Made by a program: the position numbers and the translations under genes. 10,634 nucleotides of DNA, from positions 1 through 10,634 of the forward strand of contig JAFHCF010000066.1 in NCBI GenBank assembly GCA_048497495.1, written 5' to 3'. The notes under the pieces are model-generated. The model saw nothing but the letters and a program-made list of their open reading frames with translations. It was not told the DNA's origin and made no database searches. The stretch comes from JAFHCF01 sp048497495 (GTDB lineage Bacteria > Pseudomonadota > Alphaproteobacteria > Rhizobiales > Ancalomicrobiaceae). This document shows positions 7,529 to 10,634 of the stretch, in pieces; the stretch's first letter is position 1; each line of letters opens with the position of its first letter.

Positions 7529-7672
7529 TCACACGAACCAACGGGTCGATACCACGGCCATGCCGAACGCGACGACGATGAATGCGAGGACGGATGCGGT
7601 GTTCCACCGCGCGGTTTCGCGTCGGTACGTCGTCGGTTCTTCGGCCGCCGCCCCTGATTTCGATCCCCATTT
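7529..7672 (-). CDS. Candidate small single-span membrane protein, start lost or frameshifted
   Basis: A 47-residue minus-strand frame between two stops ends with a striking membrane segment: TYRRETARWNT, then ASVLAFIVVAFGMAVV, then STRWFV and a stop. Most of its codons end in G or C, as in real genes of this window, and the hydrophobic run is unlike the Arg/Pro/Ala-rich shadow frames around it. Basic residues before the segment predict the N-terminus inside the cell. The frame has no start codon. ATGs at 7679, 7676 and 7670 sit just upstream one base out of frame, within ATGAAAATGGGG; deleting one A of the AAAA run would join ATG-AAA directly to it and give a protein of about 48 residues. 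It may therefore be a recent frameshift, a sequence error, or programmed slippage. I recognise no family, and no well-placed ribosome site is visible (a GAGGAGGAGG run lies about 30 bases too far upstream). Confidence 0.35.
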   Translation of the reverse strand, partial: KWGSKSGAAAEEPTTYRRETARWNTASVLAFIVVAFGMAVVSTRWFV

Positions 7673-7744
7673 TCATCATCCGTCAGATCCGGCTCGCGCG
7701 ATGGTCCGCCTCCTCCTCGGGAGAGCGCCGTCGCCGCGGGCCGT

Positions 7745-7748
7745 GGAG
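7745..7748 (+). promoter_or_regulatory. Ribosome binding site of rne
   Basis: GGAG lies 10 bases before the ATG at 7759. It supports the MANKMLIDA start and argues against the longer in-frame extension from 7582, whose added residues look like non-coding translation. Confidence 0.5.
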
Positions 7749-7758
7749 TTCATGCCTC

Positions 7759-10410
7759 ATGGCCAACAAGATGCTCATCGACGCCACCCACCCGGAGGAA
7801 ACTCGGGTCGTGGTGGTGCGCGGCAGCCGAGTCGAGGAATTCGACTTCGAGGCCGCCGCCAGGAAACAACTCAGGGGTAACATCTATCTCGCGAAGGTGA
7901 CCCGGGTCGAACCGTCGCTCCAGGCGGCGTTCGTCGAATATGGCGGCAATCGCCACGGCTTCCTCGCCTTCTCCGAGATCCACCCCGACTACTATCAGAT
8001 CCCGACCGCCGATCGTCAGGCGCTGCTCGAGGAAGAGGCCCGGATGCATTCCGAGGCCGACCGCGAGGAGAGCCGGGTGCGCCGCAAGCCGGCGAAGGCC
8101 GCCAAGGCGGACGGCGACGACGTCAGCGACGGCGACGACGCCGGCGAGAACGACGAGGACAGCGTCGAGAGCGTCGGCTCCGAGGACGCGCTCGAGGAAC
8201 TGCCCGAGCGTCGGCCGCAGCAGCGCCTGCGTCGTCAGTACAAGATCCAGGAAGTGATCAAGCGCCGTCAGGTGCTGTTGGTCCAGGTGGTCAAGGAAGA
8301 GCGCGGCAACAAAGGCGCGGCGCTGACCACCTACCTGTCGCTCGCCGGTCGCTATTCGGTCCTGATGCCCAACACCGCGCGCGGTGGCGGCATCTCCCGC
8401 AAGATCACCCAGCCGACCGATCGCAAGCGTCTGAAGACCATCGCCCAGGAGCTCGAGGTTCCCGAGGGCATGGGCGTCATCGTCCGCACCGCCGGCGCGG
8501 CGCGGACCAAGGCCGAGATCAAGCGCGACTTCGAATATCTCCTGCGCCTGTGGGAGAACGTGCGCGAGCTGACGCTGAAGTCGTCGGCGCCGCAGCTCGT
8601 CTACGAGGAAGGCTCGCTGATCAAGCGGTCGATCCGCGACCTCTACAACAAGGACATCGACGAAGTCCTGGTCGCCGGCGAGGAGGGCTATCGCGAGGCC
8701 AAGGACTTCATGCGCATGCTCATGCCGAGCCATGCCAAGAACGTCCAGAACTACCGCGAGCCGACGCCGGTGTTCACCCGCTTCGGGGTGGAGAGCCAGC
8801 TCGACGCGATGTTCTCGCCGCAGGTCACGCTGCGGTCCGGCGGCTACATCGTCATCAACCAGACCGAGGCTCTGGTGTCGATCGACGTCAACTCCGGCAA
8901 GTCGACGCGCGAACACAACATCGAGGACACGGCGCTCGCCACCAACCTCGAAGCGTCGGAAGAGGTCTCCCGCCAGCTGCGTCTGCGCGATCTCGCCGGC
9001 CTGGTCGTCATCGACTTCATCGACATGGAAGAGAACCGCAACAATCGGGCGGTCGAGCGCAAGCTCAAGGACTGCCTGAAGAACGACCGGGCGCGTATCC
9101 AGGTCGGGCGAATCTCGCATTTCGGCCTGATGGAGATGTCGCGTCAGCGCATCCGCACCGGCGTGCTCGAAAGCTCCGTGGTGGTGTGTCCGCATTGCGG
9201 CGGCACCGGCATGGTGCGCTCGACCGAGTCGGTGGCCCTCCACGTGCTGCGCTCGCTCGAGGAGACGCTGCTCAAGGGTGTCACCCACGACATCATCGTG
9301 CGCACCCGCACGGCGGTGGCGCTCTACATCCTCAACAACAAGCGCGGTCACCTGGCCGATCTCGAGCGCCGCTTCGGCCTCGACATCACCCTTCTGGCGG
9401 ATGACCACGCCAGCCAGGCCGGCCACCTCTACATCGTCGAGAAGGGCGATCCGGTGGTGCCGCGCGCGCGGCCCGAGACCGTGCTCGCCCCCGCCCCGAT
9501 CGAGGAACCCGAGGAGGAGATCTTCGAGGACGAGGTCGAGGAGGTCGAGACCGAGGTGGAGACCCCGCGTCGCGAACGCGCCGAGCCGGCCGAGGCCGAG
9601 GGCGAGGCTCGTGGCGACAACACCGAAGCCGGACGTCGGCGTCGCCGGCGGCGGCGGCGTGGTCGCGGCCGTAACGGCGAAGGCACCGGCGAGAACGGTG
9701 AATTCGAGGCCGGCGAGACCGGTGAGGCCGAGGGCGACGAGGCCGAAGGCGGCACCGATGCCGACGGCGAGGATGCCGTCGAGACCAACGAAGCCAACGA
9801 AGCCGGCGAGGTCGCCGCCGACGGCGATGCGCCGCGCAAGAAGCGCCGGCGTGGCCGCCGTGGCGGTCGACGCAATCGCGGTGAGGCCGGTGAAGGCGGC
9901 GAGGCCGGCGAGATGAACGCCGACGGAGCCGAGGACGTCGGCGAGGACGAGAGCGGCGTCGAGACCGTCGAAGCCGAGGCCACCGTGGTCGAAGCGGCGG
10001 CCGAGGTTTCCGACGTCGTGGTCGTCGACCGCGAGACGCTCGAAGCCGAGGTCAAGGCCGAGGAGGAGACCGCCAAGGCCGCCAAGCCGAAGCGGGTCCG
10101 CGCGCCGCGCAAGACCGCCAAGGCCAAAGCCGAGGAGGCCGCAGCTATGGCCGCCGCGGAAGAAGCCGCCGCCGCTCCGGTCGAGACTGGCGAAGAGGCC
10201 CCGGTGTCCGATGTCGCCGCCGAGGAGGCCGCGGCCGAGGCGGTGTCGTCCGCCGCCGCCGCCGAGACCGTCTCCGAGCCGGCGCCGCAGCCGGCCGTCG
10301 AGGTCGAGGCCGAGCCCAGCGCTCCGGCCAAGCCCGAACCGGTCTCCACCGAGATGCCGTCGGATCAGCCGCCGAAGCGCGGTTGGTGGTCGAAGAAGGG
10401 CTTCCTCTGA
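7759..10410 (+). CDS. rne: Ribonuclease E, degradosome scaffold
   Basis: This 883-residue endoribonuclease starts bulk mRNA decay and processes rRNA and tRNA. MANKMLIDATHPEETRVVVV is a typical alphaproteobacterial N-terminus. The S1 domain (from about 36) is split by an acidic insertion (about 92-158) common in this class. The 5'-sensor region follows. The DNase I-like domain has metal-binding D376 (SIDVNSGK) and D419 (VIDFIDM). The zinc-link CPHC (C477, C480) joins subunits into the tetramer. Beyond about 570 the tail is disordered, alternating acidic stretches with two arginine-rich RNA-binding patches (nine consecutive Arg at about 9637-9663; KKRRRGRRGGRR near 9838-9873) and an Ala/Glu-rich stretch. 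It ends in PKRGWWSKKGFL; a GWW motif near the RNase E C-terminus binds PNPase in Caulobacter, so PNPase recruitment is likely here. The gene diverges from the amidase and has a long leader and a strong 3' hairpin. Confidence 0.97.
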   Translation: MANKMLIDATHPEETRVVVVRGSRVEEFDFEAAARKQLRGNIYLAKVTRVEPSLQAAFVEYGGNRHGFLAFSEIHPDYYQIPTADRQALLEEEARMHSEADREESRVRRKPAKAAKADGDDVSDGDDAGENDEDSVESVGSEDALEELPERRPQQRLRRQYKIQEVIKRRQVLLVQVVKEERGNKGAALTTYLSLAGRYSVLMPNTARGGGISRKITQPTDRKRLKTIAQELEVPEGMGVIVRTAGAARTKAEIKRDFEYLLRLWENVRELTLKSSAPQLVYEEGSLIKRSIRDLYNKDIDEVLVAGEEGYREAKDFMRMLMPSHAKNVQNYREPTPVFTRFGVESQLDAMFSPQVTLRSGGYIVINQTEALVSIDVNSGKSTREHNIEDTALATNLEASEEVSRQLRLRDLAGLVVIDFIDMEENRNNRAVERKLKDCLKNDRARIQVGRISHFGLMEMSRQRIRTGVLESSVVVCPHCGGTGMVRSTESVALHVLRSLEETLLKGVTHDIIVRTRTAVALYILNNKRGHLADLERRFGLDITLLADDHASQAGHLYIVEKGDPVVPRARPETVLAPAPIEEPEEEIFEDEVEEVETEVETPRRERAEPAEAEGEARGDNTEAGRRRRRRRRRGRGRNGEGTGENGEFEAGETGEAEGDEAEGGTDADGEDAVETNEANEAGEVAADGDAPRKKRRRGRRGGRRNRGEAGEGGEAGEMNADGAEDVGEDESGVETVEAEATVVEAAAEVSDVVVVDRETLEAEVKAEEETAKAAKPKRVRAPRKTAKAKAEEAAAMAAAEEAAAAPVETGEEAPVSDVAAEEAAAEAVSSAAAAETVSEPAPQPAVEVEAEPSAPAKPEPVSTEMPSDQPPKRGWWSKKGFL

Positions 10411-10430
10411 GCCCTGTCGACACGGCATGA

Positions 10431-10470
10431 GAGACACGAAGGCCGGGAGCGATCCCGGCCTTCGTGTCTC
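10431..10470 (+). terminator. Perfect 18-bp hairpin behind rne
   Basis: GAGACACGAAGGCCGGGA pairs without mismatch with its complement across a GCGA loop, which fits the GNRA tetraloop class. It begins 20 bases after the rne stop. No T-tract follows (GGGCGACG), so it is either a U-tract-less terminator or a 3' stabiliser. The perfect pairing means it can act on both strands. Confidence 0.75.
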
Positions 10471-10496
10471 GGGCGACGACGCGGCAGACCCCGCAA

Positions 10497-10613
10497 CGTA
10501 GGGCGCAATAGGCGAAGCCGTATTGCGCCGGGTGCGTCCTGGGTGTCCCTCGGCCGCGTCCGTCGCGCCTCGGAGCCCTCGGCGCAATACGGCTTCGCCT
10601 ATTGCGCCCTACG
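10497..10613. repeat. REPIN-like inverted pair of GTAG-headed REP elements
   Basis: Two copies of one element face each other as a perfect 34-bp inverted repeat (10497-10530 and 10580-10613) around a 49-base spacer. Each copy has the layout of a REP element: GTAG (10498-10501; inverted as CTAC at 10609-10612) followed by a palindrome GGCGCAATA ... TATTGCGCC. Inside the palindrome is a short GGC-GAA-GCC hairpin with one extra base. A GTAG head plus hairpin is the substrate design of RAYT (TnpA-REP) transposases, and such inverted doublets are called REPINs. No transposase gene or target duplication is visible in the window, so any movement would depend on an enzyme elsewhere. No third copy occurs in the window. 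The pair sits in the usual REP location, just behind a gene. Confidence 0.8.
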
Positions 10614-10634
10614 CGTCGGCGGATCGCTTCATCC

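Larger units (their letters stand above)
7123..7758 (+). promoter_or_regulatory. Structured 5' leader of rne (inferred)
   Basis: The stretch before rne holds an unusual density of inverted repeats: 7151-7178 (GTCC/GGAC outside GGGC/GCCC), 7234-7251 (GGTTC/GAACC), 7267-7285 (CACGG/CCGTG), 7293-7328 (9 perfect pairs CACGACGGA/TCCGTCGTG enclosing GGCG/CGCC), 7389-7413 (9 perfect pairs TCACCGACA/TGTCGGTGA, 7-base loop) and 7432-7445 (CGGGG/CCCCG, 4-base loop). In E. coli, hairpins in the rne leader let RNase E degrade its own mRNA when it is in excess. A similar feedback leader is a reasonable inference here, though no sequence similarity to the enteric element is claimed. On the opposite strand, 7389-7445 could instead serve as a 3' structure behind the candidate small gene at 7529. 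No protein gene on the plus strand is supported. Confidence 0.45.

Noticed and set aside
7356..7657. Possible upstream open reading frame in the rne leader beginning ATGAGGCAAGG
   Set aside because: No good ribosome site, no protein-like composition, and it reads straight through several hairpins; nothing distinguishes it from chance.
7582..7758. N-terminal extension of RNase E from an upstream ATG
   Set aside because: The added residues are not part of the family; MANKMLIDA at 7759 is the conserved start and has its own ribosome binding site.
7750..10587. A 945-codon open frame antisense to rne, rich in Gly, Leu, Ala and Asp
   Set aside because: It is a shadow of the rne coding strand in very GC-rich DNA. 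It has low-complexity composition, no domain, and rne itself is unmistakable.

Overview
This is a strongly GC-rich chromosomal window. The protein sequences point to an alphaproteobacterium, most likely of the Hyphomicrobiales (Rhizobiales). The reasons are an RNase E with an acidic insertion inside its S1 domain and a C-terminal GWW motif, the rne / amiC / PBP1A gene order familiar from that class, and near-universal G/C at third codon positions. No phage, insertion sequence, CRISPR array or toxin-antitoxin system was found.

Layout from left to right. The C-terminal half of a DNA exonuclease/SMC-like ATPase, SbcC, runs rightwards out of the left edge (2-1666). It meets, tail to tail and only 6 bases apart, a leftward class A beta-lactamase (1673-2554) with all active-site motifs and a twin-arginine-like leader. 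Upstream of that on the same strand is a bifunctional penicillin-binding protein 1A (2721-5192), and then a periplasmic N-acetylmuramoyl-L-alanine amidase of the AmiC/AmiB type (5504-6898). A gap of about 860 bases (6899-7758) carries a plausible leftward amidase promoter with a near-CtrA box, a plausible rightward rne promoter, a run of hairpins that would lie in a long rne leader, and a possible small membrane-protein frame on the minus strand. Ribonuclease E (7759-10410) fills the right side. It is followed by a perfect 18-bp stem terminator and a 34-bp inverted pair of REP-like elements (10497-10613) with the GTAG-plus-hairpin design of a REPIN.

How the genes fit together. The amidase and PBP1A build and cut peptidoglycan. 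The beta-lactamase next to them protects penicillin-binding proteins. The divergent RNase E is the core of the RNA degradosome and, in the family, tunes its own mRNA through a structured leader. Most of the window is conserved housekeeping DNA. The points most worth a second look are the REPIN behind rne, the hidden membrane-segment frame at 7529-7679, the structured rne leader, and the beta-lactamase sitting where I would expect prfB. I see no convincing new multi-gene system here.
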